A DNA stretch of 64,000 bases from Chlorocebus sabaeus (GCF_047675955.1 NC_132930.1:45819832-45883831), one strand, 5' to 3'; shown: positions 53,028-63,560, counted from the first letter of the stretch. Made by a program: numbers and translations. The notes: generated by a model not told the origin, from the sequence alone.

Positions 53028-53370
53028 TGGGGTGAATACTGTCCCCGCCACCCCATGTCCGCCTGGAAACTCAGACGGTGGCCTCTGGAGGTCGGGTCTT
53101 TGTAGACATAATGATTTAAATTAATATGAGGTCAAACTGGATTCAGGGGAGCCCAAACCCAATATGACTGATGTCCTTAGAAGAGAAAAAGCAGAGGCAC
53201 AGAGACAGGAGAGAGACCAGCCAAGCTGAGGAGCACTGAGGATGACCAGAAGCTGCACCTGGCTGGGAGAGAGCCCTTCCTGGAGTCCCTCAGGGGAGCA
53301 CAGCCCCGCCGACACCCAGACTTTGGGCTTCTGGCCTCTAGCAGCATGAGGTAATGAGCTTCTGTGTCTG
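53028..53370 (+). mobile_element. Old ERVL/MaLR-class solo LTR (third copy of the 10240 family)
   Basis: GGGGTGAATACTGTCCCC, GTCGGGTCTTTGTAGACATAATG, ATATGAGGTCAAACTGGATTCAGGG, GACTGATGTCCTTAGAAGAG, GGGAGCACAGCCCCGCCGACACCC and TTGGGCTTCTGGCCTC keep the family order on the plus strand. Confidence 0.85.
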
Positions 53371-53599
53371 ACGCATGCAGGGCGCCGTGACTTGGAACCC
53401 CGGGGGGTTGCTCACCCAAGACGTCAGAATCAGGACACCGTGGCCTCTGTACTACATCAGTCCACGTCCTCAAACCTGATCGAGTTTTCCAAGCCCCACC
53501 CATCCAGGAAGATGGAGAAGTGTGGTCTCTACCTTCAGAGTCAGATGCAGCCACAATTTGCTACCAGGAGCCCTGAGAAGAGGCGGAGTCTGTGGGAGT

Positions 53600-53800
53600 T
53601 GGAGCCAGACAGAGGTGGGTTGGGATCTCGGCGTGGCCGTTCCTGGTCCTGGAGGAGCACTGGGGCTTTGACTTCTCTGGGCCTTGGGTTTCTCGCCTGT
53701 AAAGTGGGGCCATGACCAGGCTGCTGTGAGCAACAACAGAAGGCTTGTAAAGTGCTTAGCAGGAGGCGGGGCCCACGGACATCACGCCGTAAACGCGAGT
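53600..53800 (+). mobile_element. MIR SINE
   Basis: TTCTCTGGGCCTTGGGTTTCTCGCCTGTAAAGTGGGGCCATGACC then GGCTTGTAAAGTGCTTAGCAGGAG is MIR core and tail in order on the plus strand. Confidence 0.75.
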
Positions 53801-53903
53801 CATTATTTTCACAATTCCCCAACAAAGAGGTGCGTGAAGCACAGAAGCCAGGATCTTGTGTCAGGATGTTCAATGCATCTTTTCCAGGACTTGGCACCTA
53901 GTC

Positions 53904-53965
53904 CTTTGCTCTCAGCCTTGGGGTCCTTGACATTTCAGCCAAAGACTCAAAGGCTGAGAGCAAAG
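53904..53965. repeat. Perfect 16-bp inverted repeat, 30-bp loop
   Basis: Left arm CTTTGCTCTCAGCCTT (53904-53919) is the exact reverse complement of the right arm AAGGCTGAGAGCAAAG (53950-53965). It lies 28 bp before the start of the 26-bp array and could form a stem-loop or cruciform. Confidence 0.95.
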
Positions 53966-53992
53966 TACCAGGTTCCAAATCTGCGAAGCTGG

Positions 53993-55808
53993 TGCAGGGG
54001 TTGTAATGGGGTCTCCTGTGCAGGGATTGTAACGGGGTCTCCTGTGCAGGGATTGTAACGGGGGCCTCCTGTGCAGGGATTGTAACGGGGTCTCCTGTGC
54101 AGGGATTGTAACGGGGTCTCCTGTGCAGGGGTTGTAACGGGGTCTCCTGTGCAGGGATTCTAACAGGGGCCTCCTGTGCGGGGATTGTAACAACGGCCTC
54201 CTGTGCAGGGATTGTAACGGGGTCTCCTGTGCAGGGATTGTAACGGGGTCTCCTGTGCAGGGATTATAACGGGGTCTCCTGTGCAGGGATTGTAACAACG
54301 GCCTCCTGTGCAGGGATTGTAACGGGGGTCTCCTGTGCAGGGATTGTAACGGGGTCTCCTGTGCAGGGATTGTAACGGGGTCTCCTGTGCAGGGATTGTA
54401 ACGGGGCCTCCTGTGCAGGGATTGTAACGGGGTCTCCTGTGCAGGGATTATAACGGGGTCTCCTGTGCAGGGATTGTAACGGGGTCTCCTGTGCAGGGAT
54501 TGTAACGGGGTCTCCTGTGCAGGGATTGTAACAACGGCCTCCTGTTCAGGGATTGTAACGGGGTCTCCTGTGCAGGGATTGTAACGGGGTCTCCTGTGCA
54601 GGGATTGTAACGGGGTCTCCTGTGCAGGGATTGTAACAACGGCCTCCTGTTCAGGGATTGTAACGGGGTCTCCTGTGCAGGGATTGTAACGGGGGCCTCC
54701 TGTGCAGGGATTGTAACGGGGTCTCCTGTGCAGGGATTATAACGGGGTCTCCTGTGCAGGGATTGTAACGGGGTCTCCTGTGCAGGGATTGTAACAACGG
54801 CCTCCTGTGCAGGGATTGTAACGGGGTCTCCTGTGCAGGGATTGTAACGGGGTCTCCTGTGCAGGGATTGTAACAACGGCCTCCTGTGCAGGGATTGTAA
54901 CGGGGCCTCCTGTGCAGGGATTGTAACAACGGCCTCCTGTGCAGGGATTGTAACGGGGTCTCCTGTGCAGGGATTGTAACAACGGCCTCCTGTGCAGGGA
55001 CTGTAACGGGGCCTCCTGTGCAGGGATTGTAACGGGGTCTCCTGTGCAGGGATTATAACGGGGTCTCCTGTGCAGGGATTGTAACGGGGTCTCCTGTGCA
55101 GGGATTGTAACAATGGCCTCCTGTGCAGGGATTGTAACGGGGTCTCCTGTGCAGGGATTGTAACGGGGTCTCCTGTGCAGGGATTGTAACGGGGTCTCCT
55201 GTGCAGGGATTGTAACGGGGTCTCCTGTGCAGGGATTGTAACAACGGCCTCCTGTTCAGGGATTGTAACGGGGTCTCCTGTGCAGGGATTGTAACGGGGG
55301 CCTCCTGTGCAGGGATTGTAACGGGGTCTCCTGTGCAGGGATTATAACGGGGTCTCCTGTGCAGGGATTGTAACGGGGTCTCCTGTGCAGGGATTGTAAC
55401 GGGGTCTCCTGTGCAGGGATTGTAACAACGGCCTCCTGTGCAGGGATTGTAACGGGGTCTCCTGTGCAGGGATTGTAACGGGGTCTCCTGTGCAGGGATT
55501 GTAACGGGGTCTCCTGTGCAGGGATTGTAACAACGGCCTCCTGTTCAGGGATTGTAACAGGGTCTCCTGTGCAGGGATTGTAACGGGGGCCTCCTGTGCA
55601 GGGATTGTAACGGGGTCTCCTGTGCAGGGATTGTAACGGGGTCTCCTGTGCAGGGGTTGTAACGGGGTCTCCTGTGCAGGGATTGTAACGGGGGCCTCCT
55701 GTGCAGGGGTTTTAACAGGGGCCTCCTGTGCAGGGGTTGTAACGGGGTCTCCTGTGCAGGGATTGTAACAGGGGCCTCCTGTGCAGGGATTGTAACAACG
55801 GCCTCCTC
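53993..55808 (+). repeat. Large 26-bp minisatellite (VNTR-like), about 70 copies
   Basis: Unit GGGATTGTAACGGGGTCTCC TGTGCA, 26 bp, occasionally 27. Main variants differ in the linker after GTAAC: GGGGT (commonest), GGGGGC, GGGGC, AACGGC and AGGGGC. Others are TTATAAC for TTGTAAC, GGGGTTG for GGGATTG, and TTCAGG for TGCAGG (at 54545, 54650, 55255 and 55543). Nearly every unit carries a CpG. Very low divergence between units means young, active homogenisation. Because 26 is not divisible by three, an open minus-strand reading runs through all three frames and gives a 26-residue peptide period with no known function. Confidence 0.98.
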
Positions 55809-55879
55809 TCCTTAACGAGTCAGAGAAAATGCAAGGAGGACAGCAACCCAGAGGAGATGACATGCTGAGGAGGGGCCTG

Positions 55880-56990
55880 GCAAAATTGTAGGTCCCATGT
55901 CTCAAAAGTGGCACTTGGGCAAGACCTGGAGTGAGTAAGGGCGCTGGGCACATGAGCCCCTGGGGGAGGAGCATTCTAGGCAGTGGGAGGAGTGAGTGCC
56001 AAGTGCCTGCACCCACAGGAGTGGGCCGGCCTGTGGGTGCAGGAGCCCCGAGCCCCGAGGTGATGAGGTCAGAGAGGTCGCAGGTGGGGTCACGCTGGTG
56101 GGGTCACAGTGGATCCTGAAGGCCGCAGGAGGGATTTTGGGTGGGACTGTAGGAAGGTGCTGAGCAGAGGTGACCAGGACCCCTCTGGAGGTTCTGTGGC
56201 CGTGGAGACAGCAGCAAGGAGCCACAGCAGCCACCAAGGCCAGGGATGGTGGCTTGGAACAGGTGGAACCATGGTGATGGGCAGGTGCCTTCCATTTCTC
56301 GGTACATTTAGCCAACAGGAAGAGCTAGGAGGCTTTTCTGATGGTCCAGACCTGGGGCATGAGAAGAAGAGAGGAGACAACCATGACACAAGCCTGGGGC
56401 GCCAGCAAGGTAGAGTCACCGCTGGTGATGGAGAAGCCGGCAGGGAACGGGCCAGGAGGGGGATGGGACGCCGCAGGGGCACACTGAGTTTGAGAAGGCT
56501 CAGAAGCAGGCAGCCTGGCGCAGATGGTGCGGAGGCAGCTGGATAGTGGATCCAGGGATCAAGGAGCGAATCCAGGCTGGAGATGGGCTTTAGAGTTGGG
56601 ACAGAGGTGGAATTTGCAGGCCTGATGGGAATGAGGTCACTGGCAGGGAGGACAGTGGAGAGGAGAGCCCTGAAGACAGGGGCCAAGGTGGCTGGCAGGA
56701 GCGGGGTAGAGAAAGCCTTTGAAGGAGCTGGTGAGAGAGTGCCATGGAGAGTGCTGAGGGAGGTGAGCTGGGGGCTGAGAGCTGCCTGGCTTTGGGGGCA
56801 GAGGGGGCAGGTGCTTCCCTGCAAGTGGGCATTTGAGGGGAGCCTGGGAGGATGGCAGGGGTGTCCAGAGGCCAAGACAGGGAGGTGTGCCTGGGACAGG
56901 TCAGCCAGGTGCAGGAATGAGTCGGCACGGGACGCAGGTGAGTGGCATGCGGGGTGCAGGTTTAAGACAGGCTCAAGGATGAGCAGGCTG
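55880..56990 (-). mobile_element. L2 LINE, ORF2 3' portion (antisense)
   Basis: Antisense L2 landmarks in order: GGGGGAGGAGCATTCTAGGCAG, GATGAGGTCAGAGAGGTCGCAGG, AGGGATGGTGGCTTGGAACAGGTGG, TTTTCTGATGGTCCAGACCTGGGGCATGAGAAGAAGAGAGGAG, CTGAGTTTGAGAAGGCTCAG, GAGCGAATCCAGGCTGGAGATG, CCCTGAAGACAGGGG. In the sense direction this is the C-terminal reverse-transcriptase side of L2 ORF2, here too decayed to encode it. A 344-codon minus-strand frame covers it, but its translation does not read as reverse transcriptase. Confidence 0.8.
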
Positions 56991-57049
56991 AGAAGGCAGG
57001 CGGGCCCAGATCCCTCGATGTCCTGGGGCGCTGACAGGGTTCTGAGGAC

Positions 57050-57300
57050 TTCAGGTGCGACAGTGCCGCCCAGGAGCAGGGGCCGCTGCTTCACCGCGCA
57101 TTGGCTGGAACTCGGCGGGTGCACCGTGCAGGGAGGTTAATTACCGCTGCTGTCAGGAGGCTTCCTCGCCAGCCTTCGAGGTACTCAAAAATAACTTGTA
57201 CAAAATGAGTCACTTGATCCGCCAGGCCGCCGAGTCGCAGGCTTGTCTAACTGCCTCCGTGCTCCGAGGCAGGTGGGATCTCGTCACACGTGGAGTCACT
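57050..57300. promoter_or_regulatory. Minor CpG cluster with AP-1 site
   Basis: About a dozen CpGs in 250 bases, unlike the flanks, with GGTTAATTACC (57135-57145; homeodomain/HNF1-half-site-like) and TGAGTCA (57206-57212; AP-1). No core promoter element. It could be a small enhancer or a remnant island. 56991-57049 and 57301-57735 hold nothing recognised. Confidence 0.35.
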
Positions 57301-57735
57301 GCATTTAGCATCTTTCTCTGGGTAACAGGCCACAGTGGGGTGTGCCTGTCTCTGGTCCTTTTTCCATGGCCTGATGCTCCCACCTCTGGGGCCAGCATGA
57401 GTGCTGGCCTCTGCCCACACTGGAAGGGGCACCTGAGCATGCCTGGACGCCTCCCAAGGGCCGGGGATCCACGGCATCACTGGTGTCATCTGCAGCCTGG
57501 GGTGCAGATGGTCTCCTTCCTGCCGACAGGTTCACACTGGACTCTGGATTCAGAAGGGGAGATTCCAGTCCGATTCCAAAGCGGGAGGCTGGGAGACAAG
57601 GCGAGCTGGGCAGACGGTCCACAGGGCAGCCGGGTCTACTTCTCCCCCGCAGTGACAAAGTCAGACACAAACCCCATGATCCCAAACGGCGAAGGCCAAG
57701 GAAGTTGTGTGCTGTGCAGCCTTTGAGGAAGAGTT

Positions 57736-58076
57736 GGCAAGATGTGGTTTTTTGTTTTGTTTTGGTTTGGTTTTGGTTTTTTTGTTATTGTTGTTGACCA
57801 AGCCTCTGTCACCAGGCTGTAGTGCAGTGGCGCAATCTCGGCTCCCTGCAAGCTCCGCCTCCCAGGTTCACACCTCCTGCCTCACCCGCCCTAATAGCTG
57901 GAACTACAGGTGCCCACCACCATGCCCGGATAATTTTTTGTATTTTTAGTACGAATGGGGTTTCACCATGTTGGCCAGGATGGTCTCCATCTCTTGACCT
58001 CGTGATCCACCTGCCTTGGCCTCCCAAAGTGCTGGGATTATAGGTGTGAGCCACCGCACCTGGCTGGCAAGATGTG
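57736..58076 (-). mobile_element. AluY-like SINE (antisense) with target-site duplication
   Basis: The 11-bp duplication GGCAAGATGTG is present at 57736-57746 and 58066-58076, bounding a 319-bp element. The left T/G-rich tract is the mutated poly-A tail. GCAAGCTCCGCCTCCCAGGTTCAC and TTGACCTCGTGATCCACC carry AluY-type positions. The right-monomer start, around GACCAAGCCTCTGTCACC, is diverged. It is the youngest-looking mobile element in the window. Confidence 0.95.
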
Positions 58077-58259
58077 TTTTTAAACCTTAAAATCTTCTGG
58101 TCCTTTTAACCCAGGAATTCCACACCTGAGGCAGGAATCGCAAGTGAATTGTCAAGTCGGCCTGTGGCATCCCATGGCCACTAAAGTGGTCTTGGTGATA
58201 ACATGTTGGGTACCACATAAAGGCCCAGTGCTGGGGCGTTCAAGGACTGGCGGTCCTCG

Positions 58260-58690
58260 TGGGGGGCTGAGAGACAGCCCCCAAAGATGCCGTGCCCTAA
58301 TCCCTAGCAGCTGTGATGGTGTCACTTTTCAGGGTAAGAGGGACTTGGCAGAGGGAATTAGATTAAGGATTTCGGAATTAGGAGATTATCCCAGACTTCC
58401 CAGGTGGGTGCAGGAGGAGCAGGGGCAGAGAAGGGCACGTGTTGGTGGCTTCAGGGAGAGAGAGAGGGATGTGAAGATGCCTGGAGGCTGGCTTTGAAGG
58501 TGGAGGAGGCGAGCCGGGGAATGCAGGTGCCTGGAGAAGGTGGAAATGTCGAAGAAATGACTCTCCTTGAGCCTCCAGGAAGAACGAAGTCTGCAGGCAC
58601 CTTGCCTGCAGGACTTCAGGCCTCGGCAGCTGGGAGGCCACCCTTGTGTTGTCTGAAGCCGCCATGTGTGTGTGAGTGTGTTGAGCAGCT
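58260..58690 (+). mobile_element. Old ERVL/MaLR-like solo LTR
   Basis: GACAGCCCCCAAAGATGCCGTGCCCTAATCCC, GGACTTGGCAGAGGGAATTAGATTAAGGATTTCGG, GGAGATTATCCCAGACTTCCCAGGTGGG, GAGGGATGTGAAGATGCC, GGCTGGCTTTGAAGGTGGAGG, GAATGCAGGTGCCTGGAGAAGG, CCTCCAGGAAGAACG follow a well-known LTR consensus in order on the plus strand. A long plus-strand frame (58404-59120) across it is chance. Confidence 0.85.
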
Positions 58691-59589
58691 GCCGGAAGCT
58701 ACATGGCGGGAGGTTATTGGGCCACACCCCCTCAAGGATGTTCCAGGCTCACGCCAAGTGGGGGAGGCAGGCTGCAGGCCGGTGTGGGGCGATTGCACCT
58801 CTGTCCGTTGGTTAGGGACCTATGGGGCATTTCCTGGGCCCTGCCAGGTGGGAGGGGAGGCCGGGAGTGGGGCCCTGAGCCAGACCAGCCGGGAGGCCTG
58901 GGTGTGGACTTCTGAGGGCGGGAAGACCAGATGGAGAGGGGGACGGGGCGTCTGGGGGTTGCGGGGAGGAGACCTCAGGGCAGCTGAGGGCCGAGAGCAT
59001 GAGGCAGCCTCCCTGGGGCCCAAGGGAGGAGCAGCAGCTTCAGCCCAGGCCCAGGGGGATGAGCTTCAGGCAGGACCTGCGTGGAAGTGTCCAGGCTGGG
59101 AGAGGCAGGCTTTGAGGTAATCAAGCTCGTATTTTTACTTAGTTACTTCATTCCTGTTAGGAAGCCGCTGAGAGACCACAGGCTCCGCCAGGGACTGGGC
59201 CTGCTGCACCCCCTCACCCGCCACTGGGCCTGCACCCGGGACCTCGTGAGTGAAGAGTGGCCACTTGGCCTGGACTGGGGGGAGCTGCTGATGGGGCGGG
59301 GGAGGGGCCCTTCTGAGGCAGCAGGTGCTTTTGTCAGACTCTAGGCCCCTGAGCCAAAGCCTGGTCACTGAGGACACAGCCCCGCCTTTCCCTGCCCCTG
59401 GGGGGCCCACACCCCACCTCCTGCACGGAGGTACCACCCCAGTGGCCAGCCTGGCCCCCGCCGAGACCACATCAGCGCCTCTGCCTGCCCCAGCCCTGCT
59501 GAGACTGCACCAGCACCCCTGCCTGCCCCAGCCCATGTCGCTCCATTAGCCGGACCTGCCACAGCCTCTCCTGCCCGCTACGCTCCAGG
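58691..59589. other. Unassigned GC-rich sequence with a small tandem repeat
   Basis: 59475-59536 contains two copies of a GAGACxxCAxCAGCxCC plus TCTGCCTGCCCCAGCCC unit about 38 bp long. Nothing else recognised. Confidence 0.45.
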
Positions 59590-60260
59590 CCACAGAGTGC
59601 AGCCTCCACCGTCCGCGGGCTCTGAGGGCGGGCTTGGGTTCAGGCCCCTGTGGTGTCTGCTGTGTTGGTCCAGCTCCGTCCCACAGGCCGCTCCCCAGCA
59701 CGTCTCACTGATACCACATGCTCCACAGGCCACGCTGAGCTCACCATCCCCCAGACCCCGCCCCGGCCCCCTCCTGGCCCACGCTTCTCCATCCTCGCGC
59801 TGTTCAAGCCAGGAGTCTGCCTCACCCTCCGCTTCACGCCCTCCATCTGCAGACGGCACCGGTGATGTTCCTTAAACGTCTCTGGACTGCCCTAACCCCA
59901 TGCCCAGCACCTCCGCCCAGTCCAGGCCTTTTCAACCACCACCCAGCACATCCCTGCCTCCTTCTGATGCCACCATCAGTCTCACACCCAACCCACCTTC
60001 GTGCTTCTGTTGGACCTGACCCAGATCACCCCTGTCTAAATTTCTCTATGGCTCCCCAGCCTCCTCGGCAAGCTTTGCACCCCTGGCCCATGCTCGGGCT
60101 CTCCATGTCCTGCCCCTGCCAGCTCTTCAGCTTCCTGAGACTGTCCCAGCCGTGACCTCCCTGCAGTTCTCCCAGCACACCTGCTGTCCCTTTCCTCCAG
60201 CATCCCCTGTCCCCTCTTCTTGCCGGTTATCTCCTTATTGTTGACGACCCTCAAAGTCTT
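59590..60260 (+). mobile_element. Probable L2 LINE, diverged
   Basis: AAATTTCTCTATGGCTCCCCAGCCTCC, GGCAAGCTTTGCACCCCTGGCCC, CTCCATGTCCTGCCCCTGCCAGCTC have the flavour of plus-strand L2 (AAACCCTCCAGTGGCTCCCCATTGCC ... GGCCCTGCATGATCTGGCC). The match is loose, so family and boundaries are uncertain. Confidence 0.4.
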
Positions 60261-60984
60261 GGCCTCTGGGAAGTTCTCTCCTGGGTGGAGCTTACCTTTC
60301 TGTGCGCTCCCAGGGCCTGGGCCCCTCTTGTTGCGCCTGTGCTGAGAATGAGGGGTCTGGCCTGATCCACCCCCATCCCAACATGCCCCACATATTCTGG
60401 GCCTAGGGACGGCGGCTCTGTAGATTTGGGTCCTGATGGACCTGTGTCCCTGGGGCCTTGAACTAGAGGAGCAGCCAATGGAAACGGGAAGGAACAGAAG
60501 CATGTGCCATGCACAGAGGGTGGGTGCCGCTAGGGCCAGTGAGTGCTCAGCGTCCCACAGATGAGGGAGGGCGTGACTCAGAGGGCCATGGCACAGGTAT
60601 GCACAGCTGCAGGTCTGCCTCTGGAATGGCAGTGCAGAGACCCCACCCCAGCCCCAGCCCTGGCCGCTCACAGTCTATCCCATCAGCTCCTCCTTTTATC
60701 TCCTTAACATAGACCTTGGTTTGTGGTGCATCCTTTGATCCCTCAGGAGTCGATCGTCTCCGCTGACCCCCGCGTCCTCCCCGGCAGGAGTGTTGCTAAG
60801 GTTGATGGACCGGTGGGGGCCCAGGACCTCCCAGTGCTGGAGGCAATGCCAGCTTGAACCCGAGAGAGTTCCCCCCATGACCCTTGTGGCAGATTCAGCT
60901 GACGCTGCTCTGCAGGCTCGGCCCCCCAGCAAGGATTCTGAGGGCGGAGGCGCAGTGCTCCCACTGCAGGGTCAGTTTTGGGGC
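60261..60984. other. Unassigned unique sequence
   Basis: Nothing recognised; GC-rich with modest CpG. Confidence 0.45.
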
Positions 60985-61117
60985 CAGGTGGCTGCTGAGG
61001 AGGAATCACAGCTTTGAGTCTCATCCGTGCTTGATTTAGATTATAGTTAGACATTCTCCTTGGGACAGTAGGTGCCCAGGGAGAGGGGTGCACAGACAGG
61101 GCAGGGACCTGAGAAAG
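60985..61117 (+). mobile_element. MaLR internal sequence, upstream fragment
   Basis: GCTGAGGAGGAATCACAGCTTTGAGTCTCATCCGTGCTTGATTTAGATTATAGTTAGAC parallels 61695-61760 (GGAGGGATCACACCCTTGAGGCTCATCCATGTTTGATTTATATTATATTTAG). The same internal module therefore occurs twice, each time just before an LTR start. Confidence 0.75.
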
Positions 61118-61215
61118 CTGCTGTGCACTGAATTGTGTCCCCCTAAAATTTACACGTTGGAGCCCTAACCCCTGATGGGATGGTGTTTGGAGAGTGGGGT
61201 GGGATGAAGGAAGGC
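61118..61215 (+). mobile_element. MLT1-type LTR, truncated (5' LTR remnant)
   Basis: GCTGTGCACTGAATTGTGTCCCCCTAAAATTTACACGTTGGAGCCCTAACCCCTGATGGGATGGTGTTTGGAG is the start of an MLT1-type LTR and breaks off after about 100 bp. Confidence 0.8.
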
Positions 61216-61887
61216 TGCTGGGTTGTTTGGGTGATGATGCTATTTAGCTGCAAATGTGGGCCGTTCTTGAAGAAGACAGAAAAAATGACCGCAAGGGAAT
61301 TTAGAGATCATCTGGCCACTGCCTTGATTCAGCTGGCCAGGTGGCCTTGGGTGGGACTGCCTTGCAGAGTCCTGGGGATGGAACTCTGGCCCAGCAAAGC
61401 CACAGGGGCAGGGGTCTTTCAGAGACCCGTGTGTCAGGCCTGCCTGCCACGTGGTGCAGTGACGCTGCCTCCTCAGTGTGCCCGGAGAGCTGAGTGTTGA
61501 GCCGGAGAGGATTCTGCAGCCTTAATAGCAGATGCAATTGGCCTTGCTAAGTTGTAGACATGCGTGGCACCCATCACTTCCTCTTTCTTTCTGATTTCTC
61601 CATTTTGGAATGGGAACGTCTATCCAATGCCCGTCCCACCATGGCGTTTTGGAAGCACGTAACTTGTCTGTTTTCACAGGTTCGCAGCTGGAGAGGAATT
61701 TTGCCTTAGGAGGGATCACACCCTTGAGGCTCATCCATGTTTGATTTATATTATATTTAGATAGAGACTTTGGACTTTAGTCTTTAGAGTCGATGCCGGA
61801 ATGTGTTAAGACTGTTGGGACTCAATAGAGTCCGTGTGTTTTGTATATAAGAAAAACATGGATTTCAGGGGACCAGGGGCAGAATGC
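61216..61887 (+). mobile_element. MaLR internal sequence (MLT1-int type)
   Basis: GACCGCAAGGGAATTTAGAGATCATCTGGCCACTGCC, CAGCTGGCCAGGTGGCCTTGGGTGGGACTGCC, CCACGTGGTGCAGTGACGCTGCC, AATGGGAACGTCTATCCAATGCCCGTCCCACCATGG, GGAAGCACGTAACTTGTCTG, GATGCCGGAATGTGTTAAGACTG, GGGGACCAGGGGCAGAATGC run in MaLR-internal order up to the 3' LTR. MaLR internals carry no functional retroviral genes here; the sequence has no usable open frame. Confidence 0.8.
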
Positions 61888-62240
61888 TATGGACAGAATG
61901 GTATCACCCCAAAATTCCTAGGTTGAAGCCCTAACCCCCCAGGTGATGGTATTTGGAGTGGGGCACTTGGGAGATGATCAGGTTTGGACGAGGGCCTGAG
62001 AGTGAGGCCCTTATGATGGGACCAGTGTCCTTTCAGAGGAGAAGCTCGAGCTCTGTCCATGTGAAGATACAGTGGAAAATCAGTGTGGCCGTGAGCAAGC
62101 CAGGAAGAGGCCCTCCCCAGAACCCGACCATGCCTGCACCTGGATTGTGGACTTCCAGCCTCCAGAACCATAAGAGTGAACGTTGGTGTCCAAGCCCCGC
62201 CTGAGGTGTATTGTCATGGCAGCCCAAGCACACGAATACA
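61888..62240 (+). mobile_element. MLT1-type LTR (3' LTR)
   Basis: TGCTATGGACAGAATGGTATCACCCC, TAGGTTGAAGCCCTAACCCCCCAGG, GAGATGATCAGGTTTGGACGAGGGCC, GGGACCAGTGTCCTTTCAGAGGAG, GGACTTCCAGCCTCCAGAACC, ending GGCAGCCCAAGCACACGAATACA. Close to full length. Confidence 0.88.
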
Positions 62241-62362
62241 GAGGATTCCTTGGGCTTTGTCCCCTGGTAGGAAATGTCTCTGGTCTGGGGACAGGAGGGC
62301 CGAGATCCCCCCTATCCTGAGCAGCCACAGTGGGGGTCTCGAATGACTCCTCAGTGACCTCC

Positions 62363-62721
62363 TGTATTAGTCTGTTCTCACGCTGCTCTGAAGAAATACC
62401 TGATATTGGAAGGTTTATAAAAAAAGAGGTTTAATTGACTCACAATTCCACATGGCTGGGGAGGCCTCAGGAAACTTATAAAGTCGTGGCTGAAGGCACC
62501 TCTTCACAGGGCAGCAGGAGAGAGAATGAGAGCCAGCAGGGGAAATGCCAGACGCTTATAAAACCATCAGCTCTCCTGAGACTCACTCACTATCATGAGA
62601 ACAGCATACGGGGAGCGGCCCTCAGGATCCGGTTCCCTCCACCTGATCCCACCCTTGACGCCTGGGGATTATCACAATTCACGGTGATATTTGGGTGGGG
62701 ACACGGAGCCAAACCATATCA
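62363..62721 (-). mobile_element. THE1/MST MaLR solo LTR
   Basis: TGTATTAGTCTGTTCTCACGCTGCT at the left, GGTTTAATTGACTCACAATTCC, CATGGCTGGGGAGGCCTCAGG, and ATTTGGGTGGGGACACGGAGCCAAACCATATCA at the right. Complete-looking antisense LTR about 120 bp from the MLT1 3' LTR. Confidence 0.94.
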
Positions 62722-63469
62722 CCTCCCCAGTTCCATCCATGAACACGTCTTTGAACTATAGGAGCCATTACAGATTGCCAGATGGTGTTTTGACTCACAC
62801 ACCGTTGACCTTCAAAATGTTTAAACATTTTTTCAATTAGGTGACAACATTTAAGAATAAGGTAATTGTATATTCAGCAAGTTTAGATTTCTAGCTTCCC
62901 TTGGGATCATGTCACAGGGCTCCCCCACCTCCAGTGGGCAGGGCAGAGGGGCGGCCACCCCTCAGGGTGTGCTCTCCCCTCCTGAGCGCCGGCTGCCCTT
63001 CACTATTGCTCTTGAGCTACCTGTTTCTACCGCGGAGTCTCATGTCCGTGGCCTCCATCAAAGGTGGGATAATGGCAGAGCCTGGGTAGGTCTCTCTCTC
63101 TCACTTGACGGCCCCCTCCAGGAAGCCCAACCCTGTGGTCACGAGCCCTCATGGTTCTCAGGTCCTCCAACCTAATCAGGAGGTCACATATGCTGTGGTA
63201 TGACACACATGGGAGGTGACCACGCACCCACTGCCCTTTGAATAGCAGTGCTAAGGACCAGACATACATGAAAAGGTATCCAGAAGGCGCATTCAGGGTG
63301 TAGCAGTTGATACGGGAAGGGACAGGCATGATACTGCGTGATCTCTGTGTGTGGGGGCAGGGGCATCATGCCTCTCCTGTGATCCATGGGTTCCTTTGTT
63401 CACTAACAAATGCTGTCAAAGCACTCGCTGCACACCAGAGCCTGGACGGGGCGCTGGGACTCACTGGTG
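62722..63469. other. Unassigned unique sequence
   Basis: 62770-62900 is AT-rich; the rest is mixed. No repeat or gene recognised. Confidence 0.45.
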
Positions 63470-63560
63470 AGGCCTGAGACCTCCGCCCCAGCTGCGGCCT
63501 CTCTAGGCCTCAGTTTCCCTGCCTGTGATGGGAATGGGCTGGATTAGGAGTCCTGGGGGA
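63470..63560 (+). mobile_element. MIR SINE fragment
   Basis: GCGGCCTCTCTAGGCCTCAGTTTCCCTGCCTGTGATGGGAATGGGCTGGATTAGG is the plus-strand MIR core. Confidence 0.8.

Noticed and set aside
53993..55808. CRISPR array
   Set aside because: Units are contiguous with no unique spacers; host is a primate and no cas genes exist.
56090..57124. 344-codon minus-strand open frame
   Set aside because: Lies largely on a decayed antisense L2 and does not read as reverse transcriptase in this frame; low-complexity Leu/Ser/Pro text from GC-rich DNA.
57055..57726. 223-codon plus-strand frame next to a CpG cluster
   Set aside because: No domain, no splice context, ends at the Alu; CpG cluster too weak to call a gene.
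58404..59120. 238-codon plus-strand frame
   Set aside because: Begins inside an old LTR and is Gly/Arg-rich noise.
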